Positions 1 through 9,544 of a stretch of DNA of 64,000 bases are shown piece after piece. The translations under genes were made by a program, and so were the position numbers. Under the pieces are notes generated by a model that ran no database searches, was not told the DNA's origin, and saw nothing but the letters and a program-made list of their open reading frames with translations. Within the stretch, counting starts at the first letter, position 1. Every line of letters starts with the position of its first letter. The DNA is from JAAYUJ01 sp963698165 (lineage in GTDB: Bacteria > Desulfobacterota > Syntrophobacteria > Syntrophobacterales > Syntrophobacteraceae), in NCBI GenBank assembly GCA_963698165.1, contig CAVOPT010000018.1, forward strand, positions 130,654 through 194,653, in the 5' to 3' direction.

Positions 1-1
1 T

Positions 2-397
2 CTCGTGGGACATTCGGCAGGTGGCTTCGGGTCGCTCGCCCTTGCGTCGACGGGCTATGCCGGTGTCATCGGGGTGATCAATTTCGCGGGCGGCAAAGGC
101 GCCTCTCCCAAGGGCGATTGGCGGGAGAACTGCTCCCCGCAGAAACTCGTTGCGACAATGAAAACCTTCGGTTCAACGACAAACGTCCCCTCCCTGTGGA
201 TCTATGCGAAAAACGACAAGTGGTTCCCGCCGGATTTTGTACGGATGATGCACGAGGCATACGATGCCAAGCGCGGGATTGCGACGCTTGTGATCACGCC
301 ACCGCACGGCGACGACGGGCACGAGATGGTCAATTTCCGCGACGCGCGGGCGATGTGGACGGATGCCGCAGCCATATACCTCGACAAGCTGAAGTGA
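2..397 (+). CDS. alpha/beta hydrolase, C-terminal part
   Basis: The gene enters from outside the window, so only the last ~131 residues are visible. The second visible stretch is a nucleophile elbow, LVGHSAGG, with Ser as the likely nucleophile. Further on, VPSLWIYAKNDKWFPP has the usual position of the acid residue (Asp in KND), and DDGHEMVNF supplies the catalytic His near the C-terminus. This order of Ser, Asp and His is that of dienelactone-hydrolase-like or poly-esterase-like alpha/beta hydrolases. The substrate cannot be told. It ends in TGA with no gene close downstream. The family call is firm; any finer function would be a guess. Confidence 0.75.
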   Translation, partial: LVGHSAGGFGSLALASTGYAGVIGVINFAGGKGASPKGDWRENCSPQKLVATMKTFGSTTNVPSLWIYAKNDKWFPPDFVRMMHEAYDAKRGIATLVITPPHGDDGHEMVNFRDARAMWTDAAAIYLDKLK

Positions 398-548
398 ACG
401 CACGTTGGCGGCGCTGTGGCAGAAGCAACTTCTCGCCCGAACATGGGCGTTCTGCACGGTCTTCTCAATCCCGTTTGCCGTAGCTCTTGTGGCATTCTTC
501 CTGTATTTGCTCCACTTTGGCTAACCCATAAGGATACAAAAGGACTCC

Positions 549-596
549 ATGCTTTATCGGTATACCATGCTTTATCGGTATACCATGCTTTATCGG
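549..596 (+). repeat. 18-bp tandem repeat, 2.7 copies
   Basis: The unit ATGCTTTATCGGTATACC is repeated twice perfectly and followed by a third copy of its first 12 bases. Each full unit ends in the 8-bp palindrome GGTATACC. It lies in non-coding DNA. It could be replication slippage or a cluster of small operator-like sites. Confidence 0.9.
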
Positions 597-710
597 GGTC
601 GTTTCAATCCATTGTTCAATAAGCCCGGAGTGGGGCCGTGTTTGGCAATTTCAAAGCCAAGCTCAACACAACCCTCCTCCCTTCGCATCACGAGTGTTTC
701 CTTCCTCCTT

Positions 711-774
711 TTCCACATGCAGATCATTTTGCGTTGTGCAGCGTCGTGAACGGTCAGTTCACCATACTGGCAAG
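711..774 (+). repeat. dispersed intergenic repeat, copy 1
   Basis: This copy has the conserved core (ATGCAGATCATTTTGCGTTG) and ends in TGGCAAG after a variable middle. The 5' arm seen in the longest copies (TCCTCTGTGCGTATCA) is absent. See the finding on the repeat family. Confidence 0.8.
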
Positions 775-832
775 CAAATGGTGAGGTTGCCGTGGCAGGC
801 TGATAAAAGGGCCCGGTAACCCTCGAATCTCT

Positions 833-1427
833 TCACCGCCCCTGCTGCGGCACGGGTTCGAAGTCGATCATGAGAGGTCTCCCGCAATCCTTTTGAAGAT
901 TTGTCCAAGGGATATGGGTTGGTCCATGGGAGTTCTGGTCTTGTTCGTGACCGGCCGAGGTTCGGAATCCAGGGGGAGCACTTGGTAGAGGGGCTTTTCG
1001 ATCATGGTTGCCTCCGTTGTTTGGGGTTGGACGGTTGAAAATGTCGTCCCCCGGTTTTTGCAGACGACGGGCGGCATGGGCGATGTCTTCTTGTAACGCG
1101 ACTCCGGTTAAATGAGTGATTAAGCCAATTAAAACCCTTAGTTGTGCGTTCAAGACATCTTGTAACGCATTATCCTCCGGAGACGTCTTCCGGCGCCAGT
1201 AGCCGGGATGCTGCTTACGCCAGTCCTGAACCAGCCAAACATGGTCGGGTCCCTGAAAGCAGTGGCGGTTTTTCTCCTTTTGCAGCCAGCGGTGATGACT
1301 GGCCGTTTCTTTTTCCTTGCGACATTCGGGTTTGGAACAGAACTTCTGATGCCTGGCATTGCGAGGGTCCGGACGGAAGAAAACCCGAGCAGTGCGCGCA
1401 CCTGCGCTTCTTGATTCGTTTGGTCAT
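833..1427 (-). pseudogene. frameshifted Cys-rich transposon-associated protein
   Basis: On the minus strand an ATG at 1427 opens a frame with a basic start and a CxxC (RRCAHCSGF). It then needs a one-base shift at about 1378 to continue into DPRNARHQKFCSKPECRK, FQGPDHVWLVQDWRKQHPGY and VLIGLITHLTG, ending at 833. The order of a CxxC, a second Cys pair, the QxWRxxHPGYWRR block and a C-terminal ALQD...LIGLI..LTG block matches a family often found beside insertion sequences in proteobacteria, of unknown function. As written it cannot make a full product, so I call it a pseudogene unless the extra base is a sequencing error. The family assignment is from memory of its motifs. Confidence 0.6.
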
Positions 1428-1540
1428 TGACCCGGTACCTCCGGAGCCAATGATCACGCCGATGGCGGGCCTCAGGAAGAAGAGATACGACAATCCTGCC
1501 AGCCAAGGGGGTAAGCAGAAGGCATCATGGGGATTTCACG

Positions 1541-2143
1541 GTGGTATTTAAGAAAGACAAAAAGGTATACTGGGGCTGCACGACAGGCAATTATATCCAT
1601 GAAGGTGAAGCTCCGCCTCAGAAATGTCCTTCGTGCGACCACGAGTCAAGTTATTTTTCAGATTATGCGAAAGATATTAAAGGGGGATTTATGGTTTCAA
1701 ATATTCTTGTTCCCACAGATGGTTCAAAGACAGCTCAAAAGGCAGTCAGGTTTGCGGTTGACCTTGCAAAACAGTTAAATGCCTCAATTGTTGTCCTGAG
1801 CGTTATTGATGATCGCTCACTTATAGCCCAGACAATCCCTGCCGTGGATACTCAAATGCACGTAATAGAGCCTATTGAGGGTTATCTGCGCGAAGCGGCC
1901 AAAGTGTATGCTGGAGAAATAGAGAAGCTGTGTGATAAAAGTGGCGTCCAATCAAAGACTGTTATAACGAAAGGGCACCCTGTTGAGGAGATTGTGAAAG
2001 AGGCTCGAAAGTCAAAGGTAAATCTCATCGTTATGGGATCCCATGGTAGAAGTGCTTTAGCAGCTGCAGTGCTTGGCAGCGTTACGTATGGAGTCATTCA
2101 TCACGAGACAAAGGTTCCTGTGCTCATCGTGCGGAGAGCCTGA
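1541..2143 (+). CDS. universal stress protein with N-terminal rubredoxin-like segment
   Basis: Residues from about 51 onward form a complete UspA-type domain: the start MVSNILVPTDGSKTAQKA, and the nucleotide-binding signature GSHGRSALAAAVLGSVTYGV near residue 165, followed by the terminal strand VPVLIVRRA. Such proteins bind ATP and help survival under stress. The first 50 residues resemble the short rubredoxin-like domain of rubrerythrins (YIHEGEAPPQKCPSCDHES), but the first metal knuckle reads CTTG instead of CxxC, so one of four iron ligands is missing. The GTG at 1541 has a GGGGA eight bases upstream. An internal ATG at 1691, after GGGGGATTT, could start a plain Usp of 150 residues. Both products are possible. 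Confidence 0.85.
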   Translation: MVFKKDKKVYWGCTTGNYIHEGEAPPQKCPSCDHESSYFSDYAKDIKGGFMVSNILVPTDGSKTAQKAVRFAVDLAKQLNASIVVLSVIDDRSLIAQTIPAVDTQMHVIEPIEGYLREAAKVYAGEIEKLCDKSGVQSKTVITKGHPVEEIVKEARKSKVNLIVMGSHGRSALAAAVLGSVTYGVIHHETKVPVLIVRRA

Positions 2144-2219
2144 TAGTGGGCATCTCGTCTTCAAGCATCCCTTCGAGAGAGGGGGTCGAAGAACATGCAT
2201 GTGCCTTGAAACATCCAGA

Positions 2220-2297
2220 GGTGCCGGAGGGACAGGCCTAGGTATCACCGTAGTAAAAGAAATCGCCGGACAACACGCTGCGGCAAAGTATGGGTAG
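2220..2297 (+). pseudogene. remnant of a histidine-kinase ATPase tail
   Basis: The short frame reads GAGGTGLGITVVKEIAGQH and then stops. GTGLGL..VK.I...H is the G2 box and following helix of sensor histidine kinases. Nothing upstream in any frame gives the rest of a kinase, so this is at best a fragment of ~25 residues left by deletion. Confidence 0.35.
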
Positions 2298-2299
2298 AG

Positions 2300-2327
2300 G
2301 CAAGAAGCAAGAAGCAAGAAGCAAGAA
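2300..2327 (+). repeat. 7-bp tandem repeat, 4 copies
   Basis: GCAAGAA is repeated four times without a mismatch, directly after the kinase fragment and before a dispersed repeat copy. It is non-coding. A single related unit (TTGCTTCTT on the plus strand) sits beside the tRNA-like fragment near 57.26 kb. Confidence 0.85.
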
Positions 2328-2375
2328 GGGAATTACATTCTATATTTCTTTACGCAACCAGGCTTCTTGTCCGCA

Positions 2376-2440
2376 TTTTCCATATCCAGATCATTTGCGT
2401 TATGCACCACCCGGATCTGCGAGTTCACCGCATTGGCAAG
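2376..2440 (+). repeat. dispersed intergenic repeat, copy 2
   Basis: The core TTTTCCATATCCAGATCATT is followed by GCGTTATGCA and ends in CATTGGCAAG. Inside it, CAGATC pairs with GATCTG about 20 bases downstream, so the copy can fold into a hairpin. Confidence 0.8.
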
Positions 2441-2480
2441 TTCTGTTGCAAGAACCGGCCTATCCGCCCCGTTGGTATGC

Positions 2481-3656
2481 CTAGACTTCAATGAGGAGTC
2501 GTGGGCTTACTGTGAGAAGCTCAGCTCCCGTTTCGGTTATATGGAGTGTATCCTCTAATTTTACGGTATACGCTTCGGGTTCCATCAGGTGGAGTTCAAG
2601 GGCTAGCGTCATTCCTGGTGAAAGCAAAACATCGCTGTTTGCGGAAAGAAGCGGCGGCTCGTTGATTTCAAGCCCGACTCCATGCCCAATAAAATGTGCC
2701 CTGGAGCCGTTATCAAACCTCATAAAAGAATCTTTGAGGCCAATGCTTTCAGCTTGAGCAAAAGCATCATTGAACAAGTCCCTCACGGTGATGCCGGGCC
2801 GCATGTTCGCAATGATTCGGTCGGCAACCTCCCTCAATTGCTCAAACAAGTCCTTCGCCCTCGAAGGTGCCCTGCCAGCTGCATATATTCTGCTCTGGTC
2901 GGCATGGTAGCCTTGAACACAAGTCGGGATATCGATCAAGACCAGATCGAAGGGCTCGATTATTCTCCGGGAAGGTCCTGTCGGCACCGCGCTGCTAAGT
3001 CCTTGGCCACTCAGAGTATAGAGAGTTCCGCTTGTATGCCTCAGATTTGGGCCTGAAGCCAGTGGGCCTCGACTCATCACAAAGTCGGTGCTGCGCAGGA
3101 AGAAGCATCCCTCGTGACCGGCGACGCGCTGCGCGTTCTCAACGGCCGCTGCGAGTTCGAGTTCGGTTATGCCTTGGCGCAAAACGGAGACTGCCGCCAA
3201 GTGCCCCGAGTGGATTGCCGAGCAGGCCTTCCTGATACTGTCGACCTCGGAAGTATCCTTTAGCATCCGGCGTCGGAGAATATAAGGGGAGACATCGATA
3301 AGTTTTCGGCCGTTCAAAGCTCGATTCAAAGCTCTGGCCTGGGGAATGGTGAGCAAATCCAGCTCGGTCCCTATCTTTTCTCCAGGAAGACCTCCACCGG
3401 GAAACATGATGCTGATGATTTTTTCCAGATTTCTCTCGGTTGAGATTTGGCCGGCATCTAGCCATGTTTCGCTCAGAACAATATCATACCCTCTTCGGAC
3501 GAACAGCATGACCTCATCGGGCCTTATGATCAGATAGGAAGGCTGAGCCGTATTCGTGAAGTAGAAAACATCCCTTGAATAAAAGAGAACCGCCCCTGTC
3601 AGCCCGTTTTCCTTAAGGACATCCTGTAAGTCGTGAATTCTATCTCTTTGGGACAT
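2481..3656 (-). CDS. M24 family metallopeptidase (Xaa-Pro aminopeptidase-like)
   Basis: A creatinase-type N-terminal domain (about residues 1-130) is followed by a pita-bread catalytic domain. All five dinuclear metal ligands are present: Asp in LVLIDIP, Asp in YHADQSR, His in FIGHGVGLE, Glu in LALELHL and Glu in KLEDTLHIT. An active aminopeptidase or prolidase is therefore expected, cleaving next to proline in the cytoplasm. The start at 3656 is chosen because GGAG lies seven bases before that ATG. The frame is open to a GTG at 3674, which lacks such a site. The length (391 aa) is normal for the family. It stands alone between intergenic stretches. Confidence 0.88.
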   Translation of the reverse strand: MSQRDRIHDLQDVLKENGLTGAVLFYSRDVFYFTNTAQPSYLIIRPDEVMLFVRRGYDIVLSETWLDAGQISTERNLEKIISIMFPGGGLPGEKIGTELDLLTIPQARALNRALNGRKLIDVSPYILRRRMLKDTSEVDSIRKACSAIHSGHLAAVSVLRQGITELELAAAVENAQRVAGHEGCFFLRSTDFVMSRGPLASGPNLRHTSGTLYTLSGQGLSSAVPTGPSRRIIEPFDLVLIDIPTCVQGYHADQSRIYAAGRAPSRAKDLFEQLREVADRIIANMRPGITVRDLFNDAFAQAESIGLKDSFMRFDNGSRAHFIGHGVGLEINEPPLLSANSDVLLSPGMTLALELHLMEPEAYTVKLEDTLHITETGAELLTVSPRLLIEV

Positions 3657-4077
3657 TTTGTTCTCCAACACCACCGCTTATTCCGGCGATTCCAGCCACC
3701 AAGCCCGGTTGAAAGCACTCACTCTTGGAGGGTTCCCATGATCGCGGGAGATATAGGTATTGAGGGTTCCCAACACTGTACAGGTCGATGATGCTTGCAG
3801 CAGAACCTTTTCTCCCCTGGCCCTTGAACCATAACTTTTCCCTGAGTCCCCGTCCATTACCGCGGCAGGGAAACGAGACCAGCAAAAACGGGGAAAAAGT
3901 GTGCCTTGGAAGTTGAAAAAATCAGCGTCAAAAACCTATCACTTCGGCAGAATTCAATCTGAAAAAGCGGTTGGGTTGCATGTGCGTTGTTATGGACGGA
4001 CGTCCTTTTGTGCGGTAAACATTCTCGAACTCGCAGGGATATGGCTCGAAGGAAATTATCGGAATTGGAGGCGTCCT

Positions 4078-4821
4078 ATGCACGATTGCTCCAGGCTCGG
4101 CAGACTGGTCTACCTTGTGATAGCCCTTTTCATCGCGGCCGGCGTATTTGGCTGTGCAACCATGCAAAGCTCTGCTCCAACAGGGCCGTCCGTCCAAGCT
4201 GCGGCTGAGGCAGAAAGGACGGTAGTGCCGGGACAAGTCCAGCGTCAGGGGTATCAGGGCCCTTTCATGGTCACCTATTATCCTCCGCCCGGCAGGATCG
4301 ATTTCTGCGGGGAGCCCGTCCCCCTGCAACACCAGGAGGTCCTGGAGCGATTAGACAAAGAGTTCACTCTCATCGTATACAACCATGCGCAGGTTTACCG
4401 GTGGTTAAAACGCAAGGAGCGCTATTTCCCTTGGGTTGAGGAACGCCTCCGGCGCCTCAACCTGCCAGAAGACCTGAAGTATGTCGCCATTGCAGAAAGC
4501 GAGCCCCCGCTAAATGCCCCGGAGAAGAGAAAATCGGTGGACATGCGCTATGATTTCGATGGTTCCCCGGACAGCGCTTTCCAGTATTTGGGGGATCTTT
4601 ACCGCAATTTCAAGAGCTGGCCTCTGGCGATAGCGGCTTACAAATGCGGTGAGAAACGGATTATGGACGAGTGCCGCGCGCAGGGCGAGAGGGATTGCTA
4701 CCAACTGATGCTGCCGCAGGAGACTGAGCGCTACGTTTTCAGGATCTTGGCGATCAAGGCGGTCCTTAGCGATCCGACGCGTTACGGGTATGAACTGCCC
4801 AAAGGCGCCGGATACCCCTAA
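4078..4821 (+). CDS. MltD-like lipoprotein with a shortened catalytic core
   Basis: A lipoprotein signal peptide ends in AAGVFGC (Cys about residue 24), so the mature protein should be anchored in a membrane. The body follows MltD-type lytic transglycosylases: LPEDLKYVAIAES contains the expected catalytic Glu, and WPLAIAAYKCGEKRI matches the conserved AAYN.GE.R block. The usual stretch between them, which carries the SP.GA.G.WQ motif of the goose-lysozyme fold, is missing: AIAESE runs within about 15 residues into VDMRYDFDGSPDSAFQYL. The frame is open throughout, so this is an in-frame loss of roughly 25 residues. GGAGG lies seven bases before the ATG at 4078. Murein cleavage is doubtful. Confidence 0.75.
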   Translation: MHDCSRLGRLVYLVIALFIAAGVFGCATMQSSAPTGPSVQAAAEAERTVVPGQVQRQGYQGPFMVTYYPPPGRIDFCGEPVPLQHQEVLERLDKEFTLIVYNHAQVYRWLKRKERYFPWVEERLRRLNLPEDLKYVAIAESEPPLNAPEKRKSVDMRYDFDGSPDSAFQYLGDLYRNFKSWPLAIAAYKCGEKRIMDECRAQGERDCYQLMLPQETERYVFRILAIKAVLSDPTRYGYELPKGAGYP

Positions 4822-5954
4822 GTCTAGCAGGGCCATCAGGAGGCCAGCATCGCTCCACTCAGCGTTGAGAATTCCTGGGCATAAATTCTTGCATTCCGCA
4901 TCATATCTGAAGGTGCTTGGAGTTAAACATCCTGGCAAGTTCTTGTCGGGATTTGGAGAGGACGTCTGCACCAGATACCATCTCCGATACGGCTGTAAAA
5001 TAGAGAGTATCACAGAACCTCATCGGCTTTACGGATAACACGCATCCCGCCAAGCGGGTCGTGGAAACAACCGGCGAATCCTCACGAGGAAAAACCAGAA
5101 CGCCAGCACATGGTGCAGTTGTTATTGATGGTTTAGACGATGGCTGAGCCGGCTACCTAAAGCCCCTGATAATCTGCCAGTAGACGTTCAAAGTGGAGAC
5201 AATTCCTAAAAGCCGAGATTGGACCAGTTTTCATCAGGTCTGTGCAAACTCATTCGCAATCCCTCGTCAATCAGATGAACCGACATTGAGATAGATCTAC
5301 ATCAAGCTGTTTTCCATTCCTCTCAACTCAAATACAAACAGTCTCCAGATTTCCCATCACTCATGATCAATCGGCATGCAAATGCCCTGGCAGAAATGTG
5401 TTTGATCCACCCACCCACACCTGCTAAATGAAAACCGTTATGAAGCGATTTCTTATCTCCTTATCACCGTGCCTGCCGTTGGCGTTTCCGCTGCTTATGA
5501 TGAAGACCGCAAGGGCGGGGGTTCGACCCACAGCCACCGATCAGGTCGATGCAACGCCACCTCACCCGAGGTGGTGGTGCAGCTGCTCGCGGCGCTCGGG
5601 CTCCCCGGCAACATGGTCGAGGAGCAGCTCGACCGTCTGCATACCGAGCTCCCTAGGCAGCGGCGCCTGGTAGCGCCCGGCGTCCCCCTCGTGCAGGTCC
5701 TGCTCCCTGTCGAGCAGGCGCCCGTGACGACGCATCGCCTCGGAGTGGGCGACTAGAGGGTGATGGAGGCCAACCCGAGAGCGCACACCTGCGTACTCGT
5801 GGACCTGCTCGGGACCAATTGACAGCGCCTGAGTCCACCGCCCGTCGATCGCCGGTTGCTCCCCGGCGGTGTTCTCTATTTTCTTGGTACGGTGGCCTCG
5901 ACTGCCGAGGCCCGTCGGCGGCTTGCGGCGGGGTAGCACGGAGGAGGGCTATTC
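4822..5954. other. intergenic; GC-rich from about 5500
   Basis: No gene is supported over 1.1 kb. The first half has base composition like the surroundings; from about 5500 the DNA becomes clearly richer in G and C and stays so through the next gene, which suggests an inserted segment. A minus-strand frame at 5562-5939 is open for 125 codons but shows no recognisable domain and is typical of high-GC chance frames. Confidence 0.5.
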
Positions 5955-7766
5955 ATGCCGACGCGATCGTTGATCCGGGTCTTACTGATCGTCGCTATCG
6001 GATGGCTACTCATGCTGGGTCCTGGGGCCATGACCTACTGGTCAGTGCTCCAGAACGCGAGTGGCTATCAGGAGGCCGTGTTCTTGGTGACTGGCAGCCA
6101 CTGCTTTGGCGGCGAGAGGACCATCGATTCCAGAGGCCGGACCAGCGCCTCGCCCCGTTACTGCTTCCTCGAAGGGACAGTCACAATCGGCTATGATGCG
6201 AAGGTCGCAACTGAGGAGCTGTCGATCGGTTCGACCGTTCCGGAGGACACGCCGCCCGGAACACGTCTGCGGGTCTTCTACAATCCCGCTCTATCGCCTT
6301 TCGGCCTTAACTACATCAATCAGAGGACCCTGCCCGCAGACGAAGGGCCGGATCCGGCGACGTCGGCGCGCGCCTTTCTTCGGTCGACAGCCTGGATGTT
6401 CGGGCTGGCGCTGAGCACCGTGCTCGCCCTTCAGATCGTCTTGCTCTGGGGAGTCAGGCGCTTGTCGCACCCGCCCCAGCAGCTCGCCCTCGATCTTGGC
6501 GGGGGGTATGCGACGCTGGGTGTCCTGTTCCTCTCGCAAGGTCTGGCTCTCCTCCTGGTGCAGTTCTCGAATGTCGCCTGGGGAGGTGTCGTCCTCGGGC
6601 TCATCCTCGCCGGCGTCGGTGCTCCGCTGCTCATCCGCCGCTGCGTTGTCCTGAACAGGGATGACGGGCGTCTCGTGCGTGCGCGCCACATCTTCAGCAT
6701 CCTCCTCGACCGACAGGAGTCTCCGCTGCCCCAGGTCGACAAGGTGAGCCTGCGATCCGACCGCGACGGGGTCTTCGTGCAGCTGGAGAGTGCCGAGACG
6801 AGGGTGCTGCTCGGCAAGGTCGCGGCGCATCCCAATGCATGCGAAGTTGGGAAGAGTCTGGCCGCGTTCCTTGGTGTTGAGGTCGAGGACCGCGCGCGAG
6901 ACGTCACGAGCGTTGCGACCGATGCAGCCCTGACCACCAGATGTCGAGTGACACGGATGAAGTGGCGGCGGAGGCTGGCGGCCGTGTCCGTCCTGGTCGC
7001 CGCTGTGGTCGTGATCGTGCTGGCCGTCGAGTTCGTGCCGGACCTACGTCGATCCTTGGCCACGTCCGTGCTCGAGCCGTCAGGCTATCCTCAGCAAATT
7101 GGCTTCTTGCGCTGGTGGGCGCTGAGTCGGTTGACTCGCGATCCCTCCCCAGCGGCTCTCTCGGCACTGCTGCGGGCTCTCAATACCATCGACGCCGAAA
7201 CATTTCCGGAGATCGCCACGGAGCTGGAGGACGCCGGTTTGCGCGCGGTCGGCCTCACTCGGCTGCCAGGACGGGATCGTGACATGACGATCCGCACGAT
7301 CAACGAGCAGTGGGCATGGCAGTTCGGGCTCAGCGCCGACGAGAACGGCGGCGTTCTCGGCCTGCTGCAGGTCGAAGGCCACTTCGTCCAGTCGATCAAC
7401 GCGATCGCGGATCCCGATCCCCGCAAGGGCTGGCTGGCCTGGCAGCACTTCGGTGTCGGCGATCTTGTCACACCCGAGCAGTTCCTCTGGTCTGTGGGGC
7501 CCGCCTTCACAGACCGACGGCCCATCCACTTCGTTATCACGGCGAACGGGACCTCGTTCGACGGGCAGCCTGAGCCGATCACCTCACGGCAGGATGTTCT
7601 CGCGCGTACGGTGGGCGAGGCGCTGGCGCTGAGGTTATGGCTGTTGCGGGGTGTGGGCCATGACCATTTCCCTGAGGACTTCTGGACCTGGTGGAACGCC
7701 TGGGCCGGTAAACATCGCTTGCCTCCATTGCCTCACCCAGCGGGCGAGGCACCTACTGACCAGTAG
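5955..7766 (+). CDS. unknown multi-pass membrane protein
   Basis: I do not recognise this 603-residue protein. It starts with a hydrophobic segment (residues ~8-28), then an extracytoplasmic-looking stretch ending VFYNPALSPFG that resembles DUF3592-type domains. Two or three more membrane segments lie around residues 145-225 and one around 335-360, and a soluble C-terminal half of ~240 residues follows. GGAGGAGGG stands eight bases before the ATG, a strong ribosome site. Composition and codon use are markedly GC-rich against both neighbours, so it was probably acquired. No partner gene is adjacent. Membrane location is clear; function is unknown. Confidence 0.7.
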   Translation: MPTRSLIRVLLIVAIGWLLMLGPGAMTYWSVLQNASGYQEAVFLVTGSHCFGGERTIDSRGRTSASPRYCFLEGTVTIGYDAKVATEELSIGSTVPEDTPPGTRLRVFYNPALSPFGLNYINQRTLPADEGPDPATSARAFLRSTAWMFGLALSTVLALQIVLLWGVRRLSHPPQQLALDLGGGYATLGVLFLSQGLALLLVQFSNVAWGGVVLGLILAGVGAPLLIRRCVVLNRDDGRLVRARHIFSILLDRQESPLPQVDKVSLRSDRDGVFVQLESAETRVLLGKVAAHPNACEVGKSLAAFLGVEVEDRARDVTSVATDAALTTRCRVTRMKWRRRLAAVSVLVAAVVVIVLAVEFVPDLRRSLATSVLEPSGYPQQIGFLRWWALSRLTRDPSPAALSALLRALNTIDAETFPEIATELEDAGLRAVGLTRLPGRDRDMTIRTINEQWAWQFGLSADENGGVLGLLQVEGHFVQSINAIADPDPRKGWLAWQHFGVGDLVTPEQFLWSVGPAFTDRRPIHFVITANGTSFDGQPEPITSRQDVLARTVGEALALRLWLLRGVGHDHFPEDFWTWWNAWAGKHRLPPLPHPAGEAPTDQ

Positions 7767-8385
7767 CCCTACGCTCAGCGCTCCCTCGCCTCCTCGCAGC
7801 TGCGCGCCAGGTCAGCTCGAAGTATTCGAGCGTGGTGTATGTTGCATCGATGGCGAGGCGCAGCGCGTGGCGTCATGCAAGCCCCCCCCAGCCACATGGT
7901 TGAGGGTCGGTTAAGCGGGCGTTCGGGCTACCGTCCAGTGTTATCAGAGTTGGTACAGTTCTTCCGATCCTGGGAATTCCGATCACCCAAACGTTCAGCA
8001 CATTCAGACCATTCTCGTTATGCGAGCAGTGCCAGCCTGGATTTCCAAGTTGGCAAGTTATCTTGAACCGGTCGCTTTCCTTTACGGTAGCTTCGTGCTA
8101 TTGATCGACAATTCTGAATTCAGGCAAGAAGGAAGCACACCGTGAGAGATCTATGCAGCTCTGAGAGGAAGGGATTCTGAATTAAGCCGGGTGGCTATGC
8201 GAAATCATCTGAGAGATGTGGAGTCTCTCCTTCTTGGCCAGCCCACGGATACGTCTTTATAGCTCTCTTGAAAATCAAAGAACCTCCTGGCTTTTTTTTG
8301 TTTTTCCATTTCAACTGTTCAAGAATTCGGGTGCGGTACATAATCAGGTGTCCTATTCATTGACCGCAAATTCCTAATATCAACT
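7767..8385. other. intergenic with a weak repeat copy
   Basis: No gene is supported. At 8001-8057 a degraded relative of the dispersed repeat can be read (CAGACCATTCTCGTTATGC ... TTGGCAAG). The composition falls from GC-rich back to AT-richer towards 8.3 kb, marking the right edge of the foreign-looking segment. Confidence 0.5.
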
Positions 8386-9060
8386 ATGCCGAATAAATCA
8401 GTAATGAGACTTATGCAAAGAAAACAATGCCAGGCATTGATAGAGACCACTCAGGAGCCCTGTAAAAACTCAGCTCTTCGCTTCTCAAAATATTGTTGGT
8501 CGCATGAATCAAAAACTTCCCACTTTATATCCTTATTCCTGGGAGCCATCATTGTTTTTTTATTGACGCAAGCTTCCCATTGGCTATTCACGACAACAGA
8601 ATCCCGAAAGCTTCTGGCGCCTCAAAAAAATACTGATAATAAGCCATCTTTCAGGATATTAGTGAACGACGTTGCCATTGGCGATTTGAGTCAAGTGCCG
8701 ATACCTTACACCGACAATGCCCTTATCAAAATCAGGATTCAAAATATGGGGTCAGCCCCTGCCAGCGAAGTTTCTGCCTGCATAATCTATCCTGCCTACT
8801 TCACACAAGTCTCTGCAGATGGTTGGAGCGAGCAGCTTTCCTCTGATTGGCATGAGCATGAGCAAATCATGTCGGAAACCGAAGTTGCTCATCATAGGAT
8901 GCTCTCGAAGGCCCCTCTCGCTGTGGGTGATGGACTGTCTTTGCCCGATATCCAGATCAAAAACCCCAAGAACTTTCTTATCCCTTTTGCCCTTCGGGCA
9001 TGGGCGCCTAATTCTGAGGTGTCTGTTACCCGCTTCATTCTAACATTTGCCAATAAATAA
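8386..9060 (+). CDS. membrane-anchored protein with N-terminal CCCH zinc motif
   Basis: The first 40 residues hold a probable zinc site with spacing C-x(10)-C-x(10)-C-x2-H (QCQAL ... EPCKN ... KYCWSHE), like small RC.A.T..G..C.......YC..H modules seen in many bacterial proteins. A single membrane helix follows (about residues 48-70), then a soluble domain of ~150 residues rich in beta-strand-like sequence (KPSFRILVNDVAIGDL, ALIKIRIQNMGSAPASEV) that reads like an immunoglobulin-type or DUF-style fold. The start is uncertain: ATGs at 8386, 8398 and 8404 are all in frame and none has a clear ribosome site. The gene is AT-richer than the one before it. Function unknown. Confidence 0.65.
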   Translation: MPNKSVMRLMQRKQCQALIETTQEPCKNSALRFSKYCWSHESKTSHFISLFLGAIIVFLLTQASHWLFTTTESRKLLAPQKNTDNKPSFRILVNDVAIGDLSQVPIPYTDNALIKIRIQNMGSAPASEVSACIIYPAYFTQVSADGWSEQLSSDWHEHEQIMSETEVAHHRMLSKAPLAVGDGLSLPDIQIKNPKNFLIPFALRAWAPNSEVSVTRFILTFANK

Positions 9061-9231
9061 CAACCGTTTCCTAACCATGGTTTCTCTATGATCAATACCG
9101 CCATTCTCACATACCCTGCCCTTCCGGTCAGCCTGCTGATCTCAAAACCGGCGTGCGGTGAGATCCATTCAGCCAACGACCATCCTGATGAGTCGGGCTG
9201 TAGCCTTGGGTGTAAATCGAATTCACTGTTA

Positions 9232-9333
9232 CTCTCCTCTGTGCGTATCACTGGGGATCCCGCAAGCACTTTCCATATTCGGATCATTCTGCGTTGCGCG
9301 ACACCCGTGCCTTGAAGTTCACAACCTGGCAAG
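9232..9333 (+). repeat. dispersed intergenic repeat, copy 3 (full length)
   Basis: One of the two best-preserved copies, running from CTCTCCTCTGTGCGTATCAC to CCTGGCAAG. Its first ~75 bases are identical to those of the copy at 16012-16114, so the two spread recently or are kept alike by conversion. Confidence 0.9.
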
Positions 9334-9544
9334 TTCGAGAGGTTTATGAGCCCAGGCGTAGGGCTTGCTCCAAAGGCTTGTTACGTACAGAGGCAAGAGA
9401 TCCGCAATCTCGCCAACCTCTTGTGAAGAACAAATCTGCCAGAGATAAGCCTTGGGTTTCTTACCACGCCATGACCGGCGGTCGTAAGTCTATCTGGAGC
9501 CTCACCCACCTGGACCCACCTGACCAGCTAATCCCTTTTCCTTC

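Larger units (their letters stand above)
398..832. other. intergenic stretch with repeats
   Basis: No supportable gene. It holds an 18-bp tandem repeat and one copy of the dispersed repeat, both listed separately. Short open frames here have no recognisable domain and cross the repeats. Confidence 0.6.
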
